From: Prevotella sp.
GTDB taxonomy: Bacteria > Bacteroidota > Bacteroidia > Bacteroidales > Bacteroidaceae
NCBI GenBank assembly: GCA_024697405.1
Contig: JAILFU010000028.1
Location: 1-42,536 of the forward strand
Reading direction: 5' to 3'
DNA: 42,536 nucleotides
The notes below the pieces were generated by a model, which saw only the letters and a list, made by a program, of their open reading frames with translations, searched no databases and was not told the DNA's origin. Position numbers and translations under genes: made by a program. Each line of letters begins with the position of its first letter. Position 1 is the first letter of the stretch. Positions 34,030-42,140 of this stretch are shown here, one piece after another.

Positions 34030-35367
34030 TTATGCTTCTAGGATAAACTGGCGTATATAGGCACGGTGGCCGTAGTAGGCTACGACGAGGAAACAGACGA
34101 AAGGCACCACAAACGAGAGGTTCACACTGCTGAGGCCGCCGAAATGGTGGTTGGTGCCGATGATGAGGGTCTGAAGCAGGGGAAACACCGAGCCGCCGAG
34201 GATGGCCATGACGAGGCCGGCACCGGCAAACTTCACGTTGTCGCCTGTGCCGTGCAGGGCGATGCCGTAGATGGTGGGGAACATGAGCGACATGCAGCCG
34301 GAGATGGCCACCAGACAATAGAGACCATTGCGGTCAGGGAACAGGATGACGCCTGTCACCAGCACGGCGGCCAGGATGGCCAGCACCGACAGCAGGCGGC
34401 TGGCAGTGACATATTTCATCATCCAGGTGCAGACGAAGCGGCCCACGCAGAAGAGGAGTATGGCCAGGATGCAGTATTTCTGCGACAAGGTCTCGGCCGC
34501 CTTCTCGGTCATCCCCTCCTGCAGGAAGATGCGTGTGGCATACTGTATGATGAACGTCCAGCAGGCCACCTGCGCTCCCACATAGAAGAACTGAGCGACG
34601 ACGCCCTCGCGGTAGTTCTTCATCTGCAGCAGTTCGCCGACGGCCTGGCGCAGGCTCTTATAGCCGCGCGTGTCGCCGTTCAGGGGCATCTTCTTCTTGC
34701 GGATGAGCACCAGCAGCACGATGCAGGCAATGCCCAGCACCAGATAGGGGGCGATGAGCATGCCGAGGTCGTGGTCCTTCAGCGCGTTGAACTGCACCTT
34801 GCCCAGGTTCATGCGGTCGGCCGCAGACATGGGGCTTATGCGCGACTGCACAAACTGCATGGCCACCCACATGCTCAGCAGGACGCCGATGGGGTTGAAG
34901 GCATGCGCCAGGTTCAGCCGCCGCGTGGCCGTCTGCTCCGTGCCCATGCAGTAGATGTAGGGGGTGCACGAGGTTTCCAGGAACGACATGCCGCAGGTCA
35001 TGACGAAATAGGCCAGCAGGAAGGGGAAATACATGCCCGCCATCTTCGCCGGCAGGAACATCAGCGCGCCGACGGCAATGAGGGTGAGGCCCGCCATCAC
35101 GCCGGCCTTGAACGAGTGGCGCTGGATGAACAGCGCGGCAGGGAAGGCCATGGCGAAGAAGCCCAGGAAGAAGACCACCGCCATCAGCGCACCCTCGGCG
35201 ACGCTCATGCGGAAAATTTTGGATAAGGCGTTCACGGTGGGGCCGTTCATGCCGTTGGCAAAGCCCCAGAGGGCAAGGCAGCAGGCGACGAGGATGAACG
35301 GAATGATGAAGCTGACACCGTCTTTCGACAGCATCTCGGAGAGCCGCAGGTTGAATTTTAGCTTCAT
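34030..35367 (-). CDS. fucP: FucP-like L-fucose:H+ symporter (MFS)
   Basis: The 445-residue protein has about 12 hydrophobic helices and FucP-family wording (FIIPFILVACCLALWGFANGMN, FFLGFFAMAFPAALFIQR, SFLETSCTPYIYCMG, FNPIG, ISGCMSLMFPTIYGIAL). It should import L-fucose or a similar sugar with protons. It is divergent from fkp, which activates L-fucose, so the pairing supports fucose as substrate. A TTG two codons upstream is possible, but ATG 35367 is preferred. It heads an operon with the CPBP gene. Confidence 0.9.
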   Translation of the reverse strand: MKLKFNLRLSEMLSKDGVSFIIPFILVACCLALWGFANGMNGPTVNALSKIFRMSVAEGALMAVVFFLGFFAMAFPAALFIQRHSFKAGVMAGLTLIAVGALMFLPAKMAGMYFPFLLAYFVMTCGMSFLETSCTPYIYCMGTEQTATRRLNLAHAFNPIGVLLSMWVAMQFVQSRISPMSAADRMNLGKVQFNALKDHDLGMLIAPYLVLGIACIVLLVLIRKKKMPLNGDTRGYKSLRQAVGELLQMKNYREGVVAQFFYVGAQVACWTFIIQYATRIFLQEGMTEKAAETLSQKYCILAILLFCVGRFVCTWMMKYVTASRLLSVLAILAAVLVTGVILFPDRNGLYCLVAISGCMSLMFPTIYGIALHGTGDNVKFAGAGLVMAILGGSVFPLLQTLIIGTNHHFGGLSSVNLSFVVPFVCFLVVAYYGHRAYIRQFILEA

Positions 35368-35395
35368 GTTCAAGGTATTTCTCGGAATTACGGGA

Positions 35396-35454
35396 CAAAA
35401 TTACAATTTTTTCTTTAGAAACGATGCGTTTTCTTGAAGAATTTATTAAATTTG
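35396..35454. promoter_or_regulatory. Divergent -7 boxes of fucP and fkp
   Basis: The minus strand has TAATTTTG (35396-35403) for the fucP operon and the plus strand has TAAATTTG (35447-35454) for fkp. The -33 elements are not clear on either side, which leaves room for an activator or repressor. No regulator gene is adjacent. Confidence 0.55.
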
Positions 35455-35477
35455 CACCTCAAAAACTGGCGATAAGC

Positions 35478-38213
35478 ATGAAAAGACTACTATCCTTGCC
35501 CCCGAATCTGGTGAAAAAGGGCGAAAAAGCACAAACGGTGTTCCATGAAGTGACGGGTCTCTCCTGCCAGGACTATTTCTGTACCTGCGACCCCGACGGT
35601 CGGCGCGTGGGAAGCGGCGGCGGCACGGCGTGGCTGCTGTGGCAATGCTTTAGGAATGAAGCATCAAGTGGCTCTTCGTTTAAAAGCTGGCTGAAAAAGG
35701 AGAAGCGCATACTGCTGCATGCCGGCGGACAGAGCCGAAGGCTGCCGGCCTACGCCCCGTCGGGGAAGATACTGACGCCGATACCTGTGTTCCGCTGGGA
35801 GCGGGGGCAGCGGCTGGGGCAGGATTTGCTGTCGCTGCAGCTGCCGCTCTATGAGCGCATCATGCAGATGGCTCCCCAGGGGCTGAACACGATGGTGGTC
35901 AGCGGCGATGTGTTCATACGCACCAGCAAGCCGCTGCCGCCCGTGCCACAGGCCGATGTGGTGTGCTACGGCCTCTGGCTCGACGCCTCGGTAGCCAGCC
36001 ACCACGGTGTCTTCGTCTCCGACCGCCACTCGCCCCAGGTGCTGAAGCAGATGCTGCAGAAACCCAGCAAGGAACGGCTCAACGACCTGCAGCGCCAGCA
36101 CTTCTATCTCACCGACATCGGCATCTGGCTGCTCAGCGACAGGGCAGTGGAGATGCTGATGAAAAGATGCCTCACCCCCGACCCCTCTACGAGGGGAGAG
36201 GAGCCGGAGGTGAGGCTTTATGACCTCTACTCCGACTTCGGCCGCGCCCTCGGCACCGACCCCGAGCTGGACGACGCCGAGCTGCGCAGTCTGTCGGTGG
36301 CTGTCATCCCCCTGCCCGGCGGTGAATTCTATCATTTCGGCACTTCTGCCGAGATGATTTCCTCGATGGTGACGCTGCAGAATGTGGTGAGCGACCAGCG
36401 CCGCATCATGCACCTCGACCGCAAGCCCCATCCTTCCATCTTCGTGCAGAACGCGGTGCTGGGCATACAGTTCACCAGTCAGAACAGGAACGTCTGGGTG
36501 GAGAACAGCTGCATAGGCCCGCTGTGGGTGCTGACCGAGGACAATATCGTCACGGGCGTGCCTGAGAACAACTGGCAGGTCATCCTTGCCCCAGGACAGT
36601 GCCTGGACATCGTGCCTGTAGGGGAGGAGGACTACGTAGTGAGGCTTTATCACATCACCGACCGCTTCGACGGCGACGAGCAGCAGCGCGAGCAGTTCCC
36701 CGTGCTGAAGCTTGAAGAGATAGAACCCTATCTCTCTAACCCTTCATGCTTCGCCCTTCACGCTTCACAAGTGAAGCGCCTCTCTGCCGAGCAAATCTCC
36801 GCCAGGGCCAATCTGGCGCGGCTCTTCGAGCAGCGGCGGCAGTTCCGCAACCGCAACTGGCCCATGCTGGCCGCCAACTGGCAGCACAGCGTGTTCTACC
36901 AGCTCGACCTCGACGATGCCGCCCGTGAGTTTGCCGCCAGCAACATACCTCTTCCCGCACCCCTGGGCGACGATGCGCCGCTGATGACGCGCATCCACGA
37001 CGCCATGTTCCGAGGTGAGCACGATCAGGCCTTCGGGCTCTTGCGTCAGGCCATCATCTCTCAGCTCCATACCGACAGGCAAAATCCGAAGCTCTCGGTG
37101 TGCCACGACCAGATAGTGTGGGCACGCAGCCCCGTGCGCATCGACATTGCCGGAGGCTGGACCGACACGCCGCCCTTCTGTCTGCTGGAGGGGGGAACGG
37201 TGGTGAACCTGGCCATCGACCTCAACGGGCAGCAGCCCTTGCAGGCGTACATAAAACCTTCGGCAGACTACAGCATCACCCTGCGCAGCATCGACCTGGG
37301 AGCCACAGAGGTGGTGACGTCCTACGAGGAGCTGATGCAGTATAATAAGGTGGGGTCGCCGTTCTCCATTCCCAAGGCGGCGCTGGCCTTGGCCGGCTTT
37401 CTGCCACAGTTCTCGGCCGGGTGCTACGCCTCGCTGCGCGAGCAGCTGGAGGAGTTTGGAGCGGGTATCGAGCTGACCCTGCTCTCGGCCATCCCCGCCG
37501 GCAGCGGCCTGGGCACCAGCTCCATCCTCGCGGCCACCGTGCTGGGAGCCGTCAGCGACTTCTGCGCCTTGGCATGGGACAAAAACGAGATTGGCCGCCG
37601 CACGCTGGCCCTGGAGCAGCTGCTCACCACCGGCGGCGGCTGGCAGGATCAGTTTGGCGGCGTGCTGGGCGGCGTGAAGCTGTTGCAGACGCAGAGCGGG
37701 CTCGCCCAGGAGCCGCTGGCACGCTGGCTGCCCACCGACATCTATACCCAGCCGGAATACCGCCAGTGCCACCTGCTCTACTATACCGGCATCACCCGCA
37801 CGGCCAAGCATATCCTGGCAGAGATAGTGCGCCGCATGTTCCTCAACAGCCACGACCAGCTGCTGCTCTTGCGGCAGATGAAAGAGCACACGATGGAGAT
37901 GTACGAGGCCATCCAGCGACAGGACTTCCAGCTGGCGGGGCGGCTCATCAGGCGCACCTGGCAGCAGAACCAGCAGCTGGACAGCGGCACCAACCCCGAG
38001 GCCGTGCGACGGCTCACCGACCTGGTCGACGACCTCTGCCTGGGCTATAAGCTGCCCGGTGCCGGTGGCGGTGGATATGTCTACATGGTGGCGAAAGACC
38101 CCGAGGCGGCGGCACGCATCAGGCAGCAGCTGACGGAAAACCGCCAGCATGCCAATGCCCGCTTCGTTGACATGACGCTCTCAACGACGGGCCTGCAGGT
38201 GAGCCGCAGCTGA
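35478..38213 (+). CDS. fkp: Bifunctional L-fucokinase / GDP-L-fucose pyrophosphorylase
   Basis: Fkp turns free L-fucose into GDP-L-fucose, used by Bacteroidales to fucosylate capsule and glycoproteins. The N-terminal half holds the guanylyltransferase (GSGGGTAWL, LLHAGGQSRRLPAYAPSGKI, and PGGEFYHFGTSAEM further on). The C-terminal half is a GHMP kinase (PVRIDIAGGWTDTPP at residues 552-566, IPAGSGLGTSS from residue 672, TGGGWQDQFGG, KLPGAGGGGYVYMV). The length of 911 residues is near the known Fkp size. The start at 35478 (MKRLLSLPPNLVKKG) is chosen because a longer frame overlaps the -7 box. Two stretches look repeat-derived: residues 231-246 (LTPDPSTRGEEPEV) and around 420-434 (SNPSCFALHASQVK). 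Confidence 0.95.
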   Translation: MKRLLSLPPNLVKKGEKAQTVFHEVTGLSCQDYFCTCDPDGRRVGSGGGTAWLLWQCFRNEASSGSSFKSWLKKEKRILLHAGGQSRRLPAYAPSGKILTPIPVFRWERGQRLGQDLLSLQLPLYERIMQMAPQGLNTMVVSGDVFIRTSKPLPPVPQADVVCYGLWLDASVASHHGVFVSDRHSPQVLKQMLQKPSKERLNDLQRQHFYLTDIGIWLLSDRAVEMLMKRCLTPDPSTRGEEPEVRLYDLYSDFGRALGTDPELDDAELRSLSVAVIPLPGGEFYHFGTSAEMISSMVTLQNVVSDQRRIMHLDRKPHPSIFVQNAVLGIQFTSQNRNVWVENSCIGPLWVLTEDNIVTGVPENNWQVILAPGQCLDIVPVGEEDYVVRLYHITDRFDGDEQQREQFPVLKLEEIEPYLSNPSCFALHASQVKRLSAEQISARANLARLFEQRRQFRNRNWPMLAANWQHSVFYQLDLDDAAREFAASNIPLPAPLGDDAPLMTRIHDAMFRGEHDQAFGLLRQAIISQLHTDRQNPKLSVCHDQIVWARSPVRIDIAGGWTDTPPFCLLEGGTVVNLAIDLNGQQPLQAYIKPSADYSITLRSIDLGATEVVTSYEELMQYNKVGSPFSIPKAALALAGFLPQFSAGCYASLREQLEEFGAGIELTLLSAIPAGSGLGTSSILAATVLGAVSDFCALAWDKNEIGRRTLALEQLLTTGGGWQDQFGGVLGGVKLLQTQSGLAQEPLARWLPTDIYTQPEYRQCHLLYYTGITRTAKHILAEIVRRMFLNSHDQLLLLRQMKEHTMEMYEAIQRQDFQLAGRLIRRTWQQNQQLDSGTNPEAVRRLTDLVDDLCLGYKLPGAGGGGYVYMVAKDPEAAARIRQQLTENRQHANARFVDMTLSTTGLQVSRS
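36170..36215. repeat. GC-rich nested palindrome inside fkp
   Basis: Outer arms CCTCACC (36170-36176) and GGTGAGG (36209-36215) enclose inner arms CCCCTC (36182-36187) and GAGGGG (36191-36196). It is read in frame within the nucleotidyltransferase half. Confidence 0.65.
36761..36778. repeat. Second palindrome inside fkp
   Basis: CGCTTCAC-AA-GTGAAGCG, perfect 8-bp arms, preceded by CCTTCATGCTTCGCCCTTCA, a CTTCA-rich run. It lies at the junction of the two Fkp domains and encodes HASQVK. Confidence 0.6.
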
Positions 38214-38219
38214 CGTGGG

Positions 38220-38507
38220 TCAGGGCATCATCATGCTCTTCACATTTTTCACTTTGCGGATGCGGGCGGCGTATTCGCGTACGATGTTGTTGCCGCAGAC
38301 TTCCTTGACAAGAATGGAGGGGGCGTTGAGCAGTTCGTCGGCCGTCTCCGGACTGATGTCGCGGAGGCGGAGGTTGCTGCCCCAGTCGCGGAAGAGCAGG
38401 GCGGTGTCGCCGCCGTCGCAGATGAGCATGGGGCCGTCGGGTTCAGTGTCTTGCGCGTCAATGATGAGCGCAAGGTCGTTGTTGTTGTTTTTCAGAATCT
38501 GGTACAT
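38220..38507 (-). CDS. Small protein of unknown function next to the AAA+ ATPase
   Basis: The 95-residue protein has no signal peptide or membrane segment (MYQILKNNNNDLALIID.., LLFRDWGSNLRLRDISPETADELLNAPSILVKE). It starts 12 bp after the stop of the AAA+ gene and is surely co-transcribed with it, so it may be a partner or substrate of that ATPase. It converges with fkp with a 6-bp gap. I recognise no family. Confidence 0.75.
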   Translation of the reverse strand: MYQILKNNNNDLALIIDAQDTEPDGPMLICDGGDTALLFRDWGSNLRLRDISPETADELLNAPSILVKEVCGNNIVREYAARIRKVKNVKSMMMP

Positions 38508-38518
38508 AGTTGTTTGGT

Positions 38519-40582
38519 TTAGGCGCTGAAGCCCAGCACCCGCAGGCGGGGCTTCAGTTCCGTAGGATGAGGGGCAAATTGCTCATAGGCAGTCTTGACG
38601 TCGCCGGCCTCCACCTGCTGGTAGTCTTTCCGGCTCAGTTTTCTCAGTGTCTTAGCATCGGTCAGGCGGTTGGCCAGGGCAGGGATGATGCCGTTGCGCA
38701 CCAGCTGCTCTACCCAGCGGGCATTTCCGAAGTGGGCTGAGCGGTGTTTCAGTGCCTGTCGGATGGACGCCTGCAGCTCGTTGCGTGCTTCAGGCGTAAG
38801 TTCATACTCGTCTTGGGCGAAGATGTGCTCGGCAATCTGCATCAGCTGCTCTGCACTGTAGTCGTCGAATTGGAACCTTAGGGGGAAGCGGTCGTGCAGG
38901 CCGGGGTTCATCGTCATCAGCCTGTCCATCTCCGCCTTGTAGCCGGCGAAGATGATGAGCATGTCGGGGTTCGTGTCTGTCAGCGAGGCCAGCAGGCTTT
39001 CCACGGCCCGCCGGCCATAGTCGTTGCTGCCGGCGTTGTCGTAGAGGGTGTAGGCCTCGTCGATGAAAAGCACGTTGCCGCGGGCTTCCTTGAGCAGGTT
39101 CTTGACGTTGTCCTCGGTGTCGCCGATGAAGCGGCCCACGATGCGGCTCCGGTCGACGGTGATGACCTCGCCTTTGGAGAGGACGCCCAGGTGGTGGAAG
39201 ATTCTGCCGAGCATCTTGGCCACCGTGGTCTTTCCCGTGCCGGGACTGCCCGTGAAGACGGCGTGGAATATCTCCTTGTCGTTGGTGGCAAGGCCCTGTT
39301 TGCGACGCTCGGCGAAGATGCTCACCTGGTGGGCAATGGTGGCAATGCCTTTCTTCACGTTGTCCAGGCCGACCATCCGGTTGAGTTCGCCCATACATTC
39401 TTCATAGTCGGACACGTGGCCGTAAAGCCGCGAGAAGTCGATGTCCTCTACGCGAAGCTCGTCCTTGGTGAAGGAGGTGGCCGTCGTGGCCAGGCGGTGC
39501 AGGTAGGCCGGGAGCACCTGCTCCTGATAGAAGCGGTTGATGTCGGCCGACGACCAGTTGGCAATGGTTCCGTCCTCACACCCCTTCCTCACGGCTTCTG
39601 CCAGCTGATGTGTGGCTTCCTCCGTAGGGCGCAGGTCCCAGAAGGCCAGCTGGCTGAAGAAGCTGTGAACCATTTCCCGGGGGGAAGGTGGCAGCAGCGT
39701 CAGCCGCTTCGCCTTTGGGAAGAGGTTGCCTAGCGAGGGGTAGGCGTTGAACAGGGAGTCAATCTCCTGGCGGGTGCCCGCCAGCCAAAGCTGGTATTTG
39801 CCCTTGCGCACCTCGTCGCTGAGTTGCCTGACGATGAATCTTCCGCCCGTTCCTGTCAGCATGCCGACCTTGTCCAGGCAGATGGTGCAGCCTTCGCGGG
39901 TGCTGTCGAGCAGACGGTTGAAGCCGTCGAGCGGGTTCTGCAGGGTAGCATCGTAGAGCGTCGTGCTGTCAACGACTTCTATGGACGACTTCAGCGTCAG
40001 CTCCTCGAAGAAGCACTTGATGGCCGTGACGGGGCGCTCCTGTCCGGTGCATGTGAAGACATAGCCCGAGGGCTGGCGGGCGCTGTCTTTCACGTCGATG
40101 TTGAGGACGTTGCTCCACAGCCGCATGCGGTTGGCCTCAATCACGGCCAGACGGAGCTCCTTCGTGCCTGGCAGCGTGGACAGCGTGGCCCACGAGGAGT
40201 CGGAAGCCAGAAGCGACGAGGCGACGTCTTCCGGGGCGAACACCTCGAACGGCCGTATGCTCGTCACATGAACGGCCTGCCTGTCGTCCACCTCCAGTTC
40301 CATGACACCCATGAGCGAGTCGCCAAGGGAAAAGATGAGCTGATAGTCGCCCGGCAGCCAAAGGAAGCGGCTGTTCATGCGGAGGTGGATGGTTCCCTTT
40401 CGTACCTTTGCTGCGTTGTCGTCGCTGTCGGTACACATCAGGAAGTAGTCATCGGTGTAGATGCAGCACTTTAAATCGTTGTCCTTCAGCTCCTTCCTGT
40501 CGGTGACGATTTTTGCTACGAAACACTTTCCTTCAATACTTGTTTCCATGGATTTGATCAATAGGCCGTTTTTTTCTTGCAT
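38519..40582 (-). CDS. CbxX/CfqX-type AAA+ ATPase with long N-terminal region
   Basis: The 687-residue protein has a C-terminal AAA+ domain of the CbbX/SpoVK type (about 400-670). Walker A is GSPGTGKTT (residues 445-453) and Walker B VLFIDEAY (504-511); an arginine-rich segment DRFPLRFQF lies in the sensor region. A second, degenerate AAA-like region is in the middle (about 190-320: VTAIKCFFEELTL, GCTICLDKVGML, QLWLAGTRQEI) without a clear Walker A. The first 170 residues are unassigned beta-rich sequence. Relatives remodel protein complexes; the target here is unknown. ATG 40549 (residue 12) is an alternative start. The minus-strand promoter at 40864-40894 implies a leader of about 275 nt. 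Confidence 0.85.
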   Translation of the reverse strand: MQEKNGLLIKSMETSIEGKCFVAKIVTDRKELKDNDLKCCIYTDDYFLMCTDSDDNAAKVRKGTIHLRMNSRFLWLPGDYQLIFSLGDSLMGVMELEVDDRQAVHVTSIRPFEVFAPEDVASSLLASDSSWATLSTLPGTKELRLAVIEANRMRLWSNVLNIDVKDSARQPSGYVFTCTGQERPVTAIKCFFEELTLKSSIEVVDSTTLYDATLQNPLDGFNRLLDSTREGCTICLDKVGMLTGTGGRFIVRQLSDEVRKGKYQLWLAGTRQEIDSLFNAYPSLGNLFPKAKRLTLLPPSPREMVHSFFSQLAFWDLRPTEEATHQLAEAVRKGCEDGTIANWSSADINRFYQEQVLPAYLHRLATTATSFTKDELRVEDIDFSRLYGHVSDYEECMGELNRMVGLDNVKKGIATIAHQVSIFAERRKQGLATNDKEIFHAVFTGSPGTGKTTVAKMLGRIFHHLGVLSKGEVITVDRSRIVGRFIGDTEDNVKNLLKEARGNVLFIDEAYTLYDNAGSNDYGRRAVESLLASLTDTNPDMLIIFAGYKAEMDRLMTMNPGLHDRFPLRFQFDDYSAEQLMQIAEHIFAQDEYELTPEARNELQASIRQALKHRSAHFGNARWVEQLVRNGIIPALANRLTDAKTLRKLSRKDYQQVEAGDVKTAYEQFAPHPTELKPRLRVLGFSA

Positions 40583-40863
40583 GTGTTGTCATATTTCCGT
40601 TGGTAAAAATTGATGGTAAAGCAGACAGCCACTGGGGGGACAGTGACCGTCATGACAGAGGGATAGCGAATCAAGAGGCTGGCTCGCAGCCTCCTCTGCA
40701 AACAAAAGAACCAAGAGCTGTGCCAGTATGTCAAAGAACGACCGAGAGGGTAGGGGAAGAGCGCGCAAAAGCACTGGCCACACGGCTTCTACACCATGCG
40801 TCGGCTGCTGTTGCTTAAATAGATAATGGAATTAGATAATTGTTCCTTTCATTTTTGGGGCTG
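40583..40863 (-). other. Long leader of the AAA+ gene; no gene supported
   Basis: The region lies between the AAA+ start and its predicted promoter. It holds a 64-codon frame with a GTG start (minus strand 40783-40589; Leu- and Ser-rich), which I do not call a gene. It is CT-rich on the minus strand and lacks a hairpin that I could call a riboswitch. Confidence 0.4.
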
Positions 40864-40894
40864 CAAAGATAGGAAGAATTTCGTGAATGGCAAA
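40864..40894 (-). promoter_or_regulatory. Predicted promoter of the AAA+ operon
   Basis: On the minus strand TTTG (40891-40894), 19 bp, TATCTTTG (40864-40871). It is back to back with the GSCFA gene promoter. Confidence 0.6.
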
Positions 40895-40910
40895 ATTTTC
40901 GGGGGAAAAT

Positions 40911-40942
40911 TTTGGATGGTCGAAGAAAAAAGCGTACTTTTG
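40911..40942 (+). promoter_or_regulatory. Promoter of the GSCFA gene
   Basis: TTTG at 40911-40914, a 20-bp spacer and TACTTTTG at 40935-40942, 8 bp before the ATG at 40951. It excludes the in-frame ATG at 40912. Confidence 0.75.
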
Positions 40943-40950
40943 CCTGCGAA

Positions 40951-41760
40951 ATGGACTTTCGCACTATTGTCAACATTGAGAAACCGCCCTTCCTGATAGA
41001 GCCGCTCGAAGAGCTGCTCTTCGTGGGGTCGTGTTTTGCCGACAGCATAGGCCGGCGCTTTGCCGAGGAGCACTTCCCAGTGACGGTGAATCCCTACGGG
41101 GTGATGTATAATCCGGCTTCCGTCCTCCACAGCGTGCAGCGATGGCTCGACTCCCTAGAAGAAGGTAAGGCTCCACGAATTACCTTCCTTACGCTGGGCA
41201 CGAACCATGTCTACCGCCTCCGGGAGACGGGCGAGATTGTGGACAACTGCCAGAAGCGGCCGCAGCACTTGTTTCAGGAGGAAGAACTGCCGGTGGAGGA
41301 ATGCGCGGACTATCTTGCAAAAGCGGTCGAGGCGCTGACGAGCCGTCGGGCCGAGGCCCAGGTAGTGGTCACCGTAAGCCCCATACGCTATGCGAAATAT
41401 GGCTACCACGGCAGCCAGCTGTCGAAAGCCACGCTGCTGCTGGCCGCCGACGAGCTGTGCCGCCGCTATCCGTGCGCCAGCTACTTCCCGGCCTACGAGA
41501 TAGTGAACGACGAGCTGCGCGACTACCGCTTCTATCAGCCCGACATGCTCCATCCCTCGCAGCAGACGGTGGAATACATCTGGGAGCGGCTGTCGGAGGT
41601 GTACCTCAGTCCGAGGGCCAAACAGTTCGTGAAAGACTGGCAGCCCATCAAGGCCGCATTCGGCCACAAGCCTTTCCATCCCGACAGCGATGACTATCGC
41701 CAGTTCCTGGCTCAGGCGAAAGAAAAAGAAAAGATTCTTCTCGCGCGTTATAAACAATAA
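40951..41760 (+). CDS. GSCFA domain protein (SGNH-hydrolase-like)
   Basis: The 269-residue protein carries the name-giving motif GSCFADSIGRRF near the N-terminus, followed by NPYGVMYNPASVLHSVQRWL. PDMLHPSQQTVEYIW near residue 200 fits the Asp/His block of SGNH hydrolases, so an esterase- or acetyltransferase-like activity is plausible but unproven. There is no signal peptide (MDFRTIVNIEKPPF). It stands alone between the AAA+ operon and the rRNA operon. The predicted leader is only a few bases long. Confidence 0.9.
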   Translation: MDFRTIVNIEKPPFLIEPLEELLFVGSCFADSIGRRFAEEHFPVTVNPYGVMYNPASVLHSVQRWLDSLEEGKAPRITFLTLGTNHVYRLRETGEIVDNCQKRPQHLFQEEELPVEECADYLAKAVEALTSRRAEAQVVVTVSPIRYAKYGYHGSQLSKATLLLAADELCRRYPCASYFPAYEIVNDELRDYRFYQPDMLHPSQQTVEYIWERLSEVYLSPRAKQFVKDWQPIKAAFGHKPFHPDSDDYRQFLAQAKEKEKILLARYKQ

Positions 41761-41840
41761 TGTATAGGCTTTCTTTTCTTTGATTCTTATCAAGAGCGTA
41801 TAAAAAAATACGTTCCTGACTAAAAAAAGTTTGAAAAATA

Positions 41841-41872
41841 TTTGGTGGGTTCTGAAAATTGTCGTACCTTTG
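41841..41872 (+). promoter_or_regulatory. rRNA operon promoter
   Basis: TTTG (41841-41844), a 20-bp spacer and TACCTTTG (41865-41872), with flanks that match the tRNA-Gln promoter closely. An upstream A/T-rich tract (41810-41840) could act as an UP element. CGTAT-AAAAAA-ATACG at 41798-41813 may end the GSCFA transcript. Confidence 0.85.
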
Positions 41873-42140
41873 CATCCGCAAAACGAGGGAAGCCCCTCGC
41901 AAGCAAAAAAGAAGGAGTTCTTTGAAAGGATTACATAGACAGAAAAGTAGTACAAGAAGCGATGCCTCTTCCCCTTGTGGGTTGGGCATTGGGTAGAAGA
42001 GACAAGCCGTCAATATTTATTTGACTTTGGAGAGCGAATCTTTAGACTTGGCACTATGATGAAGGATGATTGTCCTGGTCAGACAGACTGAGACCTCCTG
42101 CCGTTTTTGTTCGGCGGGGTTTCTGCGATACATTATTTTT
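41873..42140 (+). other. rRNA leader
   Basis: Transcribed spacer before 16S rRNA; no gene. It contains GTTCTTTGAAAGGATTAC, a possible boxA-like antitermination site at about 41918-41935. A hairpin CCTGCCG-loop-CGGCGGG lies at about 42097-42118 and may be part of the processing stem. Confidence 0.6.

Noticed and set aside
40589..40783. 64-codon frame in the leader of the AAA+ gene
   Set aside because: GTG start, Leu/Ser-rich low-complexity text and no supporting signal. It could be a leader peptide, but the sequence does not show it.
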